Shown here: positions 1 to 6,298 of the stretch, piece by piece
Layout: the number at the start of each line of letters is the position of its first letter
Numbering within the stretch: position 1 is the stretch's first letter
Assembly: GCA_001872985.1 (NCBI GenBank)
Contig: MNYA01000336.1
Span: forward strand, 1 to 9,813
Source: a bacterium CG2_30_54_10
Lineage (GTDB): Bacteria > Muiribacteriota > Ozemobacteria > Ozemobacterales > Ozemobacteraceae
Length of the DNA: 9,813 nt
Reading direction: 5' to 3'
Notes under the pieces: model-generated
The model's database searches: none
The model's input: the letters and a program-made list of their open reading frames with translations, nothing else
What the model was told of the DNA's origin: nothing
Made by a program: the position numbers and the translations under genes

Positions 1-846
1 GTTCTTATCGCCGCTGCTGGTGTTGTCCTGGCCCATGGTCCAAATTCTGCCGAAACCGTCGTATGAAACCTGTAAGCCAAGATCGGATCCCTTCCCATTG
101 GGCTCGAACAATGGGGATGAAAGGGCAAATCGATAGCTCTTCCCCCCAGCTGCTACAACGTTCAACAAAAAATCCTTTTGATCAATCGGAGAAACGGAAT
201 AGGTAGGAGGATTTACCACAAAAGAGAAACTTCTTGATGCCACCTCCCCGATCGGGTTCGTCGTCCAGATGGAATAGAGAATCATAGTTCCCGTAGCCTG
301 GAAAAAACCAACTCGCGAACCATCGCGGCTAACCTCGATCCTCATGTTCTCGTAACTGAGGGATGAGCCACTGGGGAGGTTGAGGTAGTCGGGAAGAATA
401 ACAGAGCTAACCCCGCCAAGTAAAGAATCCAAGATGGCAAATTTTGCCCCGGTGGCATCGCAGGTCCAAAGATAAACCTCGCTGCTCACAGGGTTGATCG
501 CCATCTTCGCAATGCTCATGTTTGCGACAACCGGACTTGTGTTTGTAAGAGCCATTGCTGGGGAGTATCTTTCGACTCGCCTGGTCGTCAGGCTCGCGAT
601 GTATATGCCGCCTCCATTGGCGGCGAAATCAGTTTTCAACTCCAGAACCTCATTGGTAATCGGAGTGGTTTGCGCTCCGGTTCGGGTATCGTATCCCGCG
701 ATCGCATCATTTGTTGCGCCGTTGGCGTGGAACCTGATGTAGAGAACTTCCTGGTCCAAGAGGCTGTCCCGGTAACCACCGGTGGACATCCCCGGAGGCG
801 TCCCATGTGAAGGGGGCAGCCCGTTCGAGAGGATTCGGAAAGGCAT
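1..846 (-). CDS. Beta-propeller-like C-terminal part of the large lipoprotein (in +1 frame, partial)
   Basis: The minus strand is open from about 858 to the window edge, in the frame one base ahead of the large lipoprotein frame. It has no stop in over 280 codons and normal-looking composition. The product has repeated beta-strand/turn patterns such as LYIRF, AGYDTRTG, GGIYIASL, VYLWTCDATG and LQVSYDGFGRIWTMG, which suggest blades of a surface beta-propeller (NHL/WD-like; the exact family is not recognised). The first in-frame ATG is at 846, with another at 789. Neither has a Shine-Dalgarno and neither is followed by a signal peptide, so an independent start is unlikely. I infer that this is the continuation of the upstream FN3-containing lipoprotein after a frameshift. 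The 3' end lies beyond position 1. The listed start at 846 is simply the first ATG after the in-frame TAA at 861-859. Confidence 0.7.
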   Translation of the reverse strand, partial: MPFRILSNGLPPSHGTPPGMSTGGYRDSLLDQEVLYIRFHANGATNDAIAGYDTRTGAQTTPITNEVLELKTDFAANGGGIYIASLTTRRVERYSPAMALTNTSPVVANMSIAKMAINPVSSEVYLWTCDATGAKFAILDSLLGGVSSVILPDYLNLPSGSSLSYENMRIEVSRDGSRVGFFQATGTMILYSIWTTNPIGEVASRSFSFVVNPPTYSVSPIDQKDFLLNVVAAGGKSYRFALSSPLFEPNGKGSDLGLQVSYDGFGRIWTMGQDNTSSGDKN

Positions 847-3800
847 ATCGGCCCGTGGTTATCGCGGAAGATGTAACCGGGCCTTTAAGGCCCAAACCGA
901 CAGCTCTGACCCTGAAATTGAACGAAGTGTTTGCCGTGAGATTTTTGAAGGTATATGACGTTGCTAGGATCTTGACGATTGGGCCGCTGTCCAACTGGAC
1001 TACATAGCTCTCAGCGAAGGGAACCGGAATCCAATTTGCCGTTACCGAATTGAAGGTTGCACTGGTGCCGTCAAAACTGGGGGTAGCAAGGTCGATGAAG
1101 AAGCTTCCGGATGAAGTGGATGTTCCATCTGGGTTCGAAAGCTTCAGGGCATAGGTGCCGGGGGAGAGATTGGCAATTTCGAAATCGGCCTGACCAGCCA
1201 CCCAGGGGGTGGATGTGGCAGGCATTTCCTTCCAATCAGCGAACCCGCGCGTAAGGGCGCCTGGCCCGGAGGCGATGTTGTTTCCGAAAGCGGAAACTTT
1301 GACCCCGGGCGTGACGACTACAGAGTCGATGCCCGGAGCGACAAAAACGACATTCACCCCGCCGAGAGCGAGATTGGCTTTTGATGGGAGCGAAAAAGCG
1401 GGGACAGCGGCCGAAAGAGCGTATCCGCTCGCCGGATCTACAATAAAATTGTAGTTGTTCCCCGGGGTGGGCGGAATGTTTTCGAAGCGGATATTTCCGG
1501 ATGAATCGGAAACCGTCTCAAATCTCGAACCTGAGACGGAATTCGTCAGAATGTATCGCAAACGAGGTGTCACCGGGCTTTGGGTGGCGCTTACCGAACC
1601 GGTGTAAAGGCTGAGGGGAATGAGGTTCACAGTCGGAAAGTTTGTGACCGGGGAAACGACGGTGACCGTCGTGGGCCCTGCATCAGCTCTGTAGCTTGAT
1701 GAGATGATTTTGATCTGGTAATTTCCGATTGGAACGGCGGGAATCGAGAAACTTCCAACGGCATCGGTCGTTGCGGAAAAGAGGCGGTGGGGAGTGGTGG
1801 AGGATATCTCTACGGTGACCCCGGATTCGTCCTCGCCGGGGAAAATCTTCTGGTTTTTGGATGTCGTTCCGTTCAGCGTCCCGACTACGGGCAGGAGGGG
1901 CTGTACCGCGTATGTACCGGTGGAAATGTCGCCTGCAAGCGCGATCGTGTCGCTGGCGCCGGGGTTCGTGAGCCTGTATCGTCCTTGAACGCTCAGGTTG
2001 TAGGCGCCGGCCGGAATGCTATTGAATTTGAAGTTTCCGTTGATGTCGGAGATCGTGGTGTAGGAGCCGCTCGAGTTGGCCAGGAGCAGGTTGATGCCGC
2101 CCTGGTTGAACTCGTCATCAAGGGCGGGAGATTTGAGGATCGAGCCGCTGAATGCGAAATAGAATGCCGGTGCAACGGAAGGTTGCGCATTGTAGCTGCG
2201 GACGACGTCGGCAGCGACGATCGCGACCGAATCTGAGCCGTTGTCCGAGGCTGGAACCTGAAGCCGGTAGCGGCCGGTTATCGAGAACTGATATGCTCCC
2301 GGCTGCAAATCCGAGAATTTGAAGTTTCCATTTTGGAGGGTAGTGGTTGTGTGCGGCCCGCCCGGCCCCTTAAGAAGAAGCGTCATTCCGCCGTCATCGA
2401 TTTCATCGGCGAGTTTCAGGGTCTTCGTGGCGATACCGGTGAACTGGAAGAGCGGCTTGGGAGCGACAGTTGGCCGGGCATTGTAGTCGCGGTTCACGTT
2501 GGCGGTAACGATGGTCACCGTGTCGGATCCGTTGTTACCTGAGGGAAGAACCAATTCGTAGCGGCCGGTAATCGAGAAGTTATAGGTTCCGGGTTTCAGG
2601 CCGACGAAGCGGAACATTCCGTTGGTCTGGGTGGTCGTCGTGAACGGGCCGCCCGGGCCAGTCAAAAGAAGCGTCATTCCGCCGTCATCGGACTCGTCGG
2701 CCAGTTTGACAGTCTTTGTGGCGAGGCCTGCGAACACGAGGAACGGGGTGGGGGCAACCGCAGGCTGTGCGGGATAATTTCCGACGAGGTTGCCTTTCAG
2801 GGTGATGCTGATTGGCCCGCTGACAAGCTGATAACGGCCTACCACGCTGAAATTGTAGCTTCCGCCGGGAATGCCGCGGAACTCGAAGGATCCGTCCGAT
2901 TTTGTGGTCGCGGAGAAGACACCGAGCGAGGCTCCCCCATCCATCAGGAGGGTCATTCCGCTGTCATCGTTTTCGTCGTTCAGCCTGGTGGCTTTTGTTG
3001 CTACGCCCGTGAAATCAAATTTGGCTGTTGGGACGGCCACCGGGGTTACCGGGGAGACCACGAAATTGGGTGTTGGAGGGGTTCCGGGGACGGAAACGCT
3101 GGCCGAGCTGTTGATCACCGTCGCCGGACCGCTGACAACCTGGAACGGGGCGAGAGCCAGGAAGCGGTAGATCCCTTGCGGAACGTTGAATGCAAACGCG
3201 CCTGCGTTATCTGTTGTGACCAGGAATGATCCCGAATTATTCACGAGAAGAAGATTGATGCCGCGGTTATCGGACTCACCTGAAAGAAGCTGGGTCTTTG
3301 ATGCGGCGCCAGTGAAATTTCCTATTACGACCGGGACGACCTTGGAAGACATGGTTACGGCTGCCGCAGATATGGTCTGGCCTGAAATCACGGCCACTGC
3401 GACCGGGGTCGGTATCAGATAGTTGTCGGCGGTGAATTCGAGTTGGTAATTTCCGGAAGCGACCCCAAAAAGTTGATAAGTACCAGAGGAATCGGTCAAT
3501 GTAACGGTCACGGCCTCTCCGGTCGATTTCCGCAAAAGGACGAGCGTTCCTGCCTGAGTGGTATCGCCTGTCCGGGTAACAGTTCCGGAAATATTTCCGG
3601 TTCCGGGGATTGATGCCACTGTCAGGACTAAGGCGCCTACATTGCTCGTCACGCCGGGCGTCACCTGGACGCTGAGGGGCGTGGACAGCGAGAAGTTGGC
3701 GAGACTTGCCCTAAGGCTGAAGCTCGTGTTCGCCGGAACGTTGAAGATGGTGAAGTTTCCTGAGTCGTCGGAAAGAGCCACGTAGGATGTGCCTTGGAGG

Positions 3801-4312
3801 TAAACGCCCCCGCCGCCGAGACTGGTTCGGCCGGAGATCGCGATGGAACCAGAGATAGTTCCGGTGGGGGTAATTTCGACCGGCACCTCAGTGATGGCCC
3901 CGACGACTACTCCGGTTCGCGCAAATTGATGGGTGGCATCTTTTACGGCGATCAGTGTGTAAACACCGACCGGAACGTGTGAAAACAGGTAGCGTCCGTC
4001 CAGGCCGGAAGAGGTATGAAGTTGTCCGGGAGCAAGATTCCCGATGATTGCCTCGCGCACGGAATTGTTTGCGGAGGAAAGTTGCCCAATGCCGGCCGCC
4101 AGCGCTCCGTCGGAGCTGTAAAGATAGATGTTTGCGTTGGCCAGCGGCTTCCCGTCAAAAACGACAGTTCCTGACAGGTCGGAAAAATCCCCAGCCGCGA
4201 TCGGCCCGACCGGGTTGGCGCCCCCGCCACCGCCGCCTCCGCCGCCGCACCCGATGGTGAGCACGACCGTGATGAATGTGCCTAAAAAAGCCAGGAACCA
4301 TGATTTCCGCAT
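707..4312 (-). CDS. Giant multi-domain surface lipoprotein (carboxypeptidase-regulatory-like repeats, IPT/TIG-like, FN3)
   Basis: As read, this is a 1201-residue protein starting at ATG 4312. That start is chosen because GGAGGA lies 8 nt upstream; a GTG at 4342 precedes that site and is disfavoured. Residues 1-21 are a signal peptide (K/R, then a long hydrophobic core) ending in LTIG-C22, a slightly atypical lipobox, followed by nine glycines. Next come three carboxypeptidase-regulatory-like domains (about 44-150, 150-233 and 240-320, with G-x-Y/F-x-F...VPxGxYxL patterns). Six related repeats follow (about 332-398, 431-503, 524-603, 621-701, 718-791, 811-883), then one more similar domain (904-975), an IPT/TIG-like domain (about 990-1075) and an FN3 domain (about 1077-1154). 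The protein is probably anchored to the outer membrane and acts as a surface or adhesive scaffold; its ligand is unknown. After residue 1155 the reading looks out of frame (many P, R and Q), and the real continuation lies in the +1 frame. It sits 29 nt after another lipoprotein gene and is probably co-transcribed with it. Confidence 0.85.
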   Translation of the reverse strand: MRKSWFLAFLGTFITVVLTIGCGGGGGGGGGANPVGPIAAGDFSDLSGTVVFDGKPLANANIYLYSSDGALAAGIGQLSSANNSVREAIIGNLAPGQLHTSSGLDGRYLFSHVPVGVYTLIAVKDATHQFARTGVVVGAITEVPVEITPTGTISGSIAISGRTSLGGGGVYLQGTSYVALSDDSGNFTIFNVPANTSFSLRASLANFSLSTPLSVQVTPGVTSNVGALVLTVASIPGTGNISGTVTRTGDTTQAGTLVLLRKSTGEAVTVTLTDSSGTYQLFGVASGNYQLEFTADNYLIPTPVAVAVISGQTISAAAVTMSSKVVPVVIGNFTGAASKTQLLSGESDNRGINLLLVNNSGSFLVTTDNAGAFAFNVPQGIYRFLALAPFQVVSGPATVINSSASVSVPGTPPTPNFVVSPVTPVAVPTAKFDFTGVATKATRLNDENDDSGMTLLMDGGASLGVFSATTKSDGSFEFRGIPGGSYNFSVVGRYQLVSGPISITLKGNLVGNYPAQPAVAPTPFLVFAGLATKTVKLADESDDGGMTLLLTGPGGPFTTTTQTNGMFRFVGLKPGTYNFSITGRYELVLPSGNNGSDTVTIVTANVNRDYNARPTVAPKPLFQFTGIATKTLKLADEIDDGGMTLLLKGPGGPHTTTTLQNGNFKFSDLQPGAYQFSITGRYRLQVPASDNGSDSVAIVAADVVRSYNAQPSVAPAFYFAFSGSILKSPALDDEFNQGGINLLLANSSGSYTTISDINGNFKFNSIPAGAYNLSVQGRYRLTNPGASDTIALAGDISTGTYAVQPLLPVVGTLNGTTSKNQKIFPGEDESGVTVEISSTTPHRLFSATTDAVGSFSIPAVPIGNYQIKIISSSYRADAGPTTVTVVSPVTNFPTVNLIPLSLYTGSVSATQSPVTPRLRYILTNSVSGSRFETVSDSSGNIRFENIPPTPGNNYNFIVDPASGYALSAAVPAFSLPSKANLALGGVNVVFVAPGIDSVVVTPGVKVSAFGNNIASGPGALTRGFADWKEMPATSTPWVAGQADFEIANLSPGTYALKLSNPDGTSTSSGSFFIDLATPSFDGTSATFNSVTANWIPVPFAESYVVQLDSGPIVKILATSYTFKNLTANTSFNFRVRAVGLGLKGPVTSSAITTGRYAFPNPLERAAPFTWDASGDVHRWLPGQPLGPGSSLHQVPRQRRNK
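781..860 (-). other. Probable frameshift zone in the giant lipoprotein gene
   Basis: The FN3 domain ends in the upstream frame near codons for TTGRY, at about 850. The convincing beta-propeller sequence is read in the +1 frame, which is closed by TAA at 861-859 and so can only be entered below that point. The upstream frame runs on to a stop at 707 but yields junk-like sequence. The switch must lie between about 858 and 707, most likely between 850 and 780. One extra base in the submitted sequence would explain it. A run of five G (five C on the coding strand) at 812-816 is a possible indel site. I see no stop codon or slippery heptamer arrangement of the kind expected for programmed frameshifting. 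Confidence 0.6.
1664..3319 (-). repeat. Six tandem protein-coding repeats with an acidic DExDDGG motif
   Basis: Six successive copies, each about 70-80 residues with linkers (period about 97 residues or 291 nt between the third and fourth), share a pattern. It runs F-x-G-x-A-T-K, then D-E-x-D-D-G-G-M-T-L-L-L, then N-G-x-F-x-F, and ends with P-G-x-Y-x-F-S-I-x-G-R-Y. Copies start near 3319, 3022, 2743, 2452, 2161 and 1882. Copies three and four (2743-2504 and 2452-2210) are the closest, sharing long stretches at DNA level, for example GTCATTCCGCCGTCATCG on the plus strand near 2382 and 2675. The first and last copies are the most diverged. This looks like growth of a surface protein by internal duplication. 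Linkers between copies are proline/alanine-rich. Confidence 0.8.
4220..4246 (-). repeat. GGN-codon run encoding nine glycines after the lipid-attachment cysteine
   Basis: Directly after the predicted lipidated cysteine of the large lipoprotein come nine glycine codons, mainly GGC with some GGA, GGT and GGG. This probably forms a flexible tether between the lipid anchor and the first folded domain. The near-repetitive GC-rich DNA could vary in copy number. The neighbouring lipoprotein has a similar run of six glycines. Confidence 0.75.
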
Positions 4313-4320
4313 AGTATAAT

Positions 4321-4326
4321 TCCTCC
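4321..4326 (-). promoter_or_regulatory. Shine-Dalgarno GGAGGA that fixes the large lipoprotein start
   Basis: GGAGGA on the minus strand sits 8 nt before ATG 4312. It lies inside the short gap after the upstream lipoprotein stop at 4342. It supports the ATG at 4312 rather than the GTG at 4342, which would add ten residues in front of the signal peptide. Confidence 0.8.
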
Positions 4327-4341
4327 GAGATGGGTAACTCA

Positions 4342-5070
4342 CTACTTGACCAGAATGTCGCCGATCGTCTTAATCGTGTAGCCTTTTCGGGCAATCACGA
4401 TCGTGTATTTTCCGGGAGCGATGTTGAGAAATCTGTAAAACCCGTCAAGGGCGCTGGTGGTCGATGACACCTGGGTTTGGTCGCTCCATAGGGAAACCAA
4501 TGCACCCGAGACCGCCTGCCCGGATGCCTTGTCGATGACGTAACCCTGGATTCCGGTTGCAGTCACAACCGCAACAGGGAGGCTTTTTACCTCCATGTCA
4601 AGCAGCGACCATGAGTCTTGGTCGCGAATCATGTGGAAAATGATGACCGATTCGCCGACCGAAAGGTTTTGGTAGTAGTAGGAGGCATGAACATCTGCTT
4701 GGTCAGCCTTACCAGTCGTGTATTCCACCCGATCGATCTGGAGAAGCCATTCTTCACCGGAGAAAAAATCTTTGAATCTGAGAAAACCCAACGGCTTGCC
4801 CGATGAAGGCGTGGCACTCGCGGTTGCGGCGCCAGAAACGGTCAACAACGGCCCGCCGGTTTTCTGCCATTCGGCCACCAAGTTTTGAACTGCGTCTTCG
4901 GGAGACTGGGCCAGGGAACCGCCAAGAGCGGGGTTTCCGGCGCTTTCCCCTCCGCCCCCTCCGCCGCAACCCTGGAGGCCCGCGACCATGACAAAGAAAC
5001 AAACGACCAGGAAAAACTGCGAACGCAGAAAAACCGGTCGGTCATCTTCTTCAGCAGATTTTGAAGCCAA
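4342..5070 (-). CDS. Lipoprotein with C-terminal carboxypeptidase-regulatory-like domain
   Basis: With the TTG start at 5070 the product is 242 residues. The N-terminus has a charged stretch with two arginines, a hydrophobic core (FFLVVCFFVMVAG) and a lipobox LQG-C35, followed by six glycines. Residues from about 50 to 160 form a globular domain with alternating strands (EEWLLQIDRVEY, SVIIFHMIRDQDSWSLLDMEVK), perhaps NTF2/SnoaL-like, but I do not recognise a family with certainty. About 175-242 is one carboxypeptidase-regulatory-like beta-sandwich (GIQGYVIDKASGQAVSGALV ... LDGFYRFLNIAPGKYTIVI). Start choice: TTG 5070 has GGGGGAG 4 nt upstream and lies after a good promoter at 5149-5121. An ATG at 5097 lacks a Shine-Dalgarno, and a TTG at 5220 lies upstream of that promoter. 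The gene lies 29 nt before the giant lipoprotein, so the two probably form an operon and may act together at the cell surface. Confidence 0.8.
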   Translation of the reverse strand: MASKSAEEDDRPVFLRSQFFLVVCFFVMVAGLQGCGGGGGGESAGNPALGGSLAQSPEDAVQNLVAEWQKTGGPLLTVSGAATASATPSSGKPLGFLRFKDFFSGEEWLLQIDRVEYTTGKADQADVHASYYYQNLSVGESVIIFHMIRDQDSWSLLDMEVKSLPVAVVTATGIQGYVIDKASGQAVSGALVSLWSDQTQVSSTTSALDGFYRFLNIAPGKYTIVIARKGYTIKTIGDILVK

Positions 5071-5074
5071 AACA

Positions 5075-5081
5075 CTCCCCC
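5075..5081 (-). promoter_or_regulatory. Shine-Dalgarno GGGGGAG before a TTG start
   Basis: GGGGGAG ends 4 nt before TTG 5070. It is the only good ribosome-binding site ahead of the signal peptide of the smaller lipoprotein. The spacing is slightly short, so the start remains likely rather than certain. Confidence 0.5.
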
Positions 5082-5120
5082 ACAAGCAGCGATACATTTT
5101 GAGAACAAACGCGGGAGCTG

Positions 5121-5149
5121 ATTCTATCAGAAGAAGATCCAGTTTGCAA
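5121..5149 (-). promoter_or_regulatory. Sigma70-type promoter for the lipoprotein operon
   Basis: On the minus strand, TTGCAA at 5149-5144 and TAGAAT at 5126-5121 are separated by exactly 17 nt. They match the TTGACA and TATAAT consensus at four and five of six positions. Transcription would begin near 5114, upstream of the TTG 5070 and ATG 5097 starts. The site lies inside the longest possible reading of the gene, which argues against the start at 5220. Confidence 0.5.
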
Positions 5150-5250
5150 CTTTGCTGTTTCGGCCACATCAACTCAATCAGTTTTTCGTAACTTTTCAAT
5201 AAAGTGCGCATACGACCCAATGCGCTAAATTAAAGCCCCAAAATCCCACT

Positions 5251-5281
5251 TTTGTCATTTCGACAGAAGGGAAAAATCCCT
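5251..5281. repeat. Fragment resembling the dispersed GTCATTTCGAC...AAATC intergenic repeat
   Basis: The plus strand carries TTGTCATTTCGAC followed by AGAAGGGAAAAATCCC, in the gap between the yjbQ-like and lipoprotein genes. From memory, short elements of the type GTCATTTCGAC-GAAGGGAGAAATC occur in many copies between genes in several bacterial phyla. Only one copy is in this window, so its repeat nature here is inferred. The rest of the 5098-5332 gap holds the lipoprotein promoter and no other recognisable signal. Confidence 0.4.
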
Positions 5282-5332
5282 ACAACCAGGAACCTTTGGA
5301 TTGACCCCGAATTGTTGAGAAGATACAATCTT

Positions 5333-5749
5333 TCATTCTCCGATGATCTTTACCAGGACACGTTTTCGACGGTTTCCGTCGAATTCGCCGTAAAAAATTT
5401 GTTCCCATGGGCCGAAATCCAATTTTCCATTGGTCACTGCCACCACCACCTCGCGGCCCATGATAGTGCGTTTCAGATGCGCATCGGCATTGTCTTCGGC
5501 CCGGTTGTGGCGGTATCTGGAGTAAGGTTTTTCCGGCGCAAGGCCTTCCAGCCAGACCTCGAAATCGTTATGCAAACCGGATTCGTCATCATTAATAAAA
5601 ATGCTGGCTGTGATGTGCATGGCGTTGACCAGGCACAGACCCTCACGAATTGCGCTTTCACGCAAGCAATCCTCGACCTGCTCGGTAATGTTCTGGAATG
5701 CTCGTCGCCCCTTAATCTCGAACCACAATTCCTTGCGAAAACTTTTCAC
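5333..5749 (-). CDS. yjbQ: YjbQ/UPF0047 family protein (secondary thiamine-phosphate synthase-type)
   Basis: With the GTG start at 5749 the protein is 138 residues, the usual family length. It begins [12 protein letters not shown], as family members do. Diagnostic stretches are [18 protein letters not shown], then YSRYRHN with [10 protein letters not shown], then [21 protein letters not shown], and the C-terminus [11 protein letters not shown]. The conserved histidines (H45, H81, H91) and acidic residues that line the family's putative metal/active site are present. A weak secondary thiamine-phosphate synthase activity has been reported for some members, but the physiological role is unsettled. 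A GTG at 5809 would add 20 lysine-rich residues not typical of the family. GGAG lies 12 nt before 5749, a slightly long spacing. The gene stands alone, same strand as but about 260 nt upstream of the lipoprotein operon, and divergent from the zinc-ribbon gene. Confidence 0.9.
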   Translation of the reverse strand: MKSFRKELWFEIKGRRAFQNITEQVEDCLRESAIREGLCLVNAMHITASIFINDDESGLHNDFEVWLEGLAPEKPYSRYRHNRAEDNADAHLKRTIMGREVVVAVTNGKLDFGPWEQIFYGEFDGNRRKRVLVKIIGE

Positions 5750-5833
5750 GGCTGCTTTGCTCTCCTGTTTCTTTTTTTCTGTATCCTGTTTTCTGTTTCG
5801 GCTTGCCACTCATTGACGAATGAGGACACAAAG

Positions 5834-5863
5834 GTTATACCTGTTCCTGTGAAGGTGAGGCAA
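5834..5863 (-). promoter_or_regulatory. Likely sigma70-type promoter of the yjbQ-like gene
   Basis: On the minus strand, TTGCCT (5863-5858) and TATAAC (5839-5834) are separated by 18 nt and match the consensus hexamers at four and five positions. The start point would be near 5827, giving a leader of about 78 nt to GTG 5749. The call rests on sequence match only. Confidence 0.4.
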
Positions 5864-5928
5864 TACTTTTCGCCAAAGAACCTTTGAAAAGGCCGCTTAG
5901 AATTATTGAGCCGGGACCATAATTTTTA

Positions 5929-5947
5929 TTGAAACCCTTGGGTTCAA
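5929..5947. promoter_or_regulatory. Inverted repeat in the leader of the zinc-ribbon gene
   Basis: TTGAAACCCTTGGGTTCAA is a near-perfect 19-nt inverted repeat with one bulged base, about 30 nt before the zinc-ribbon start codon and in the divergent intergenic region. A second short inverted repeat (GGAAAGCTTTTCC) lies at about 5953-5965, just before the Shine-Dalgarno. They could be an operator or mRNA hairpins that modulate ribosome access; there is no evidence for a particular regulator. No convincing promoter for the plus-strand gene was found, apart from CATAAT at 5918-5923 with no good -35. Confidence 0.3.
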
Positions 5948-5978
5948 CCGGGGGAAAGCTTTTCCGGAGGCGCGAAAC

Positions 5979-6260
5979 ATGCTCGAACGAGCGGATAGAC
6001 TCGTTTTCTTTTTCACCATTGAATGTACTAACTGTCACAATATTGCTAAATACAGCCATGTCAGCATCGAAGAACAAAAGGGCGTTTTTGTCTGCACCCT
6101 TTGCGGGAAGAATATCAAGATTCCCGATGTCGAAATTCTGATACGGTCGTCAAAAGATTTGGGTGCATACCTCGGCGATCCCCTCAACTCGAAGTTCATC
6201 CGTTTGGTTCTCAACGAAGGGTTCAAGGGGGAATCCTCGGTTCCGGGAGTCGGCCAATAA
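5979..6260 (+). CDS. Small zinc-ribbon protein, hypothetical
   Basis: A 93-residue protein on the plus strand, the only one here. Its reality is supported by GGAGG 8 nt before the ATG. It has two CxxC pairs (C16-x2-C19 and C39-x2-C42) separated by 19 residues, the layout of a zinc ribbon of the rubredoxin/zinc-knuckle type, with typical hydrophobic residues after the second knuckle (CGKNIKIPDVEIL). The remaining half (about 53-93) is a short helical tail with no recognised motif. There is no signal peptide, so it is probably cytoplasmic. Function is unknown; zinc ribbons of this size often bind nucleic acid or serve as subunits of larger complexes. It converges on the DJ-1 gene with 29 nt between stops and diverges from yjbQ. 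I do not recognise a named family. Confidence 0.75.
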   Translation: MLERADRLVFFFTIECTNCHNIAKYSHVSIEEQKGVFVCTLCGKNIKIPDVEILIRSSKDLGAYLGDPLNSKFIRLVLNEGFKGESSVPGVGQ

Positions 6261-6284
6261 ATCTCATTCTTTTTATTTTTTTTG

Positions 6285-6298
6285 GAGGATCAATCCTC
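6285..6298. other. Short inverted repeat at the convergent gene junction
   Basis: GAGGATCAATCCTC forms a 5-bp stem with a 4-nt loop between two converging genes. On the plus strand a T-rich run (about 6271-6283) precedes it rather than follows it, so it does not have the layout of a standard intrinsic terminator in either direction. The T-rich run may still help end the plus-strand transcript. Confidence 0.25.

Noticed and set aside
494..742. An 82-codon plus-strand frame with hydrophobic N-terminus
   Set aside because: It is antisense to the beta-propeller coding frame and lacks a ribosome site.
812..816. Programmed frameshifting at the C5 run
   Set aside because: There is no slippery heptamer, no nearby in-frame stop at the shift point and no evident stimulating structure; mutation or sequence error is simpler.
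1787..2236. A 149-codon plus-strand reading frame inside the lipoprotein repeats
   Set aside because: It is the antisense shadow of repeats four to six; composition follows the GC-rich opposite strand and no start signal is present.
5318..5341. Hairpin just after the yjbQ stop as a terminator
   Set aside because: The stem (AAGAT with ATCTT) is short and AT-rich and no T-tract follows on the minus strand.
5252..5887. A 211-codon plus-strand reading frame overlapping the yjbQ-like gene
   Set aside because: It is antisense to a clearly recognised family protein, has no ribosome site and its product has no coherent motifs.
6271..6298. Intrinsic terminator between the convergent genes
   Set aside because: The T-run comes before the hairpin on the plus strand and there is an A-run after it on the minus strand, so the order is wrong in both directions.
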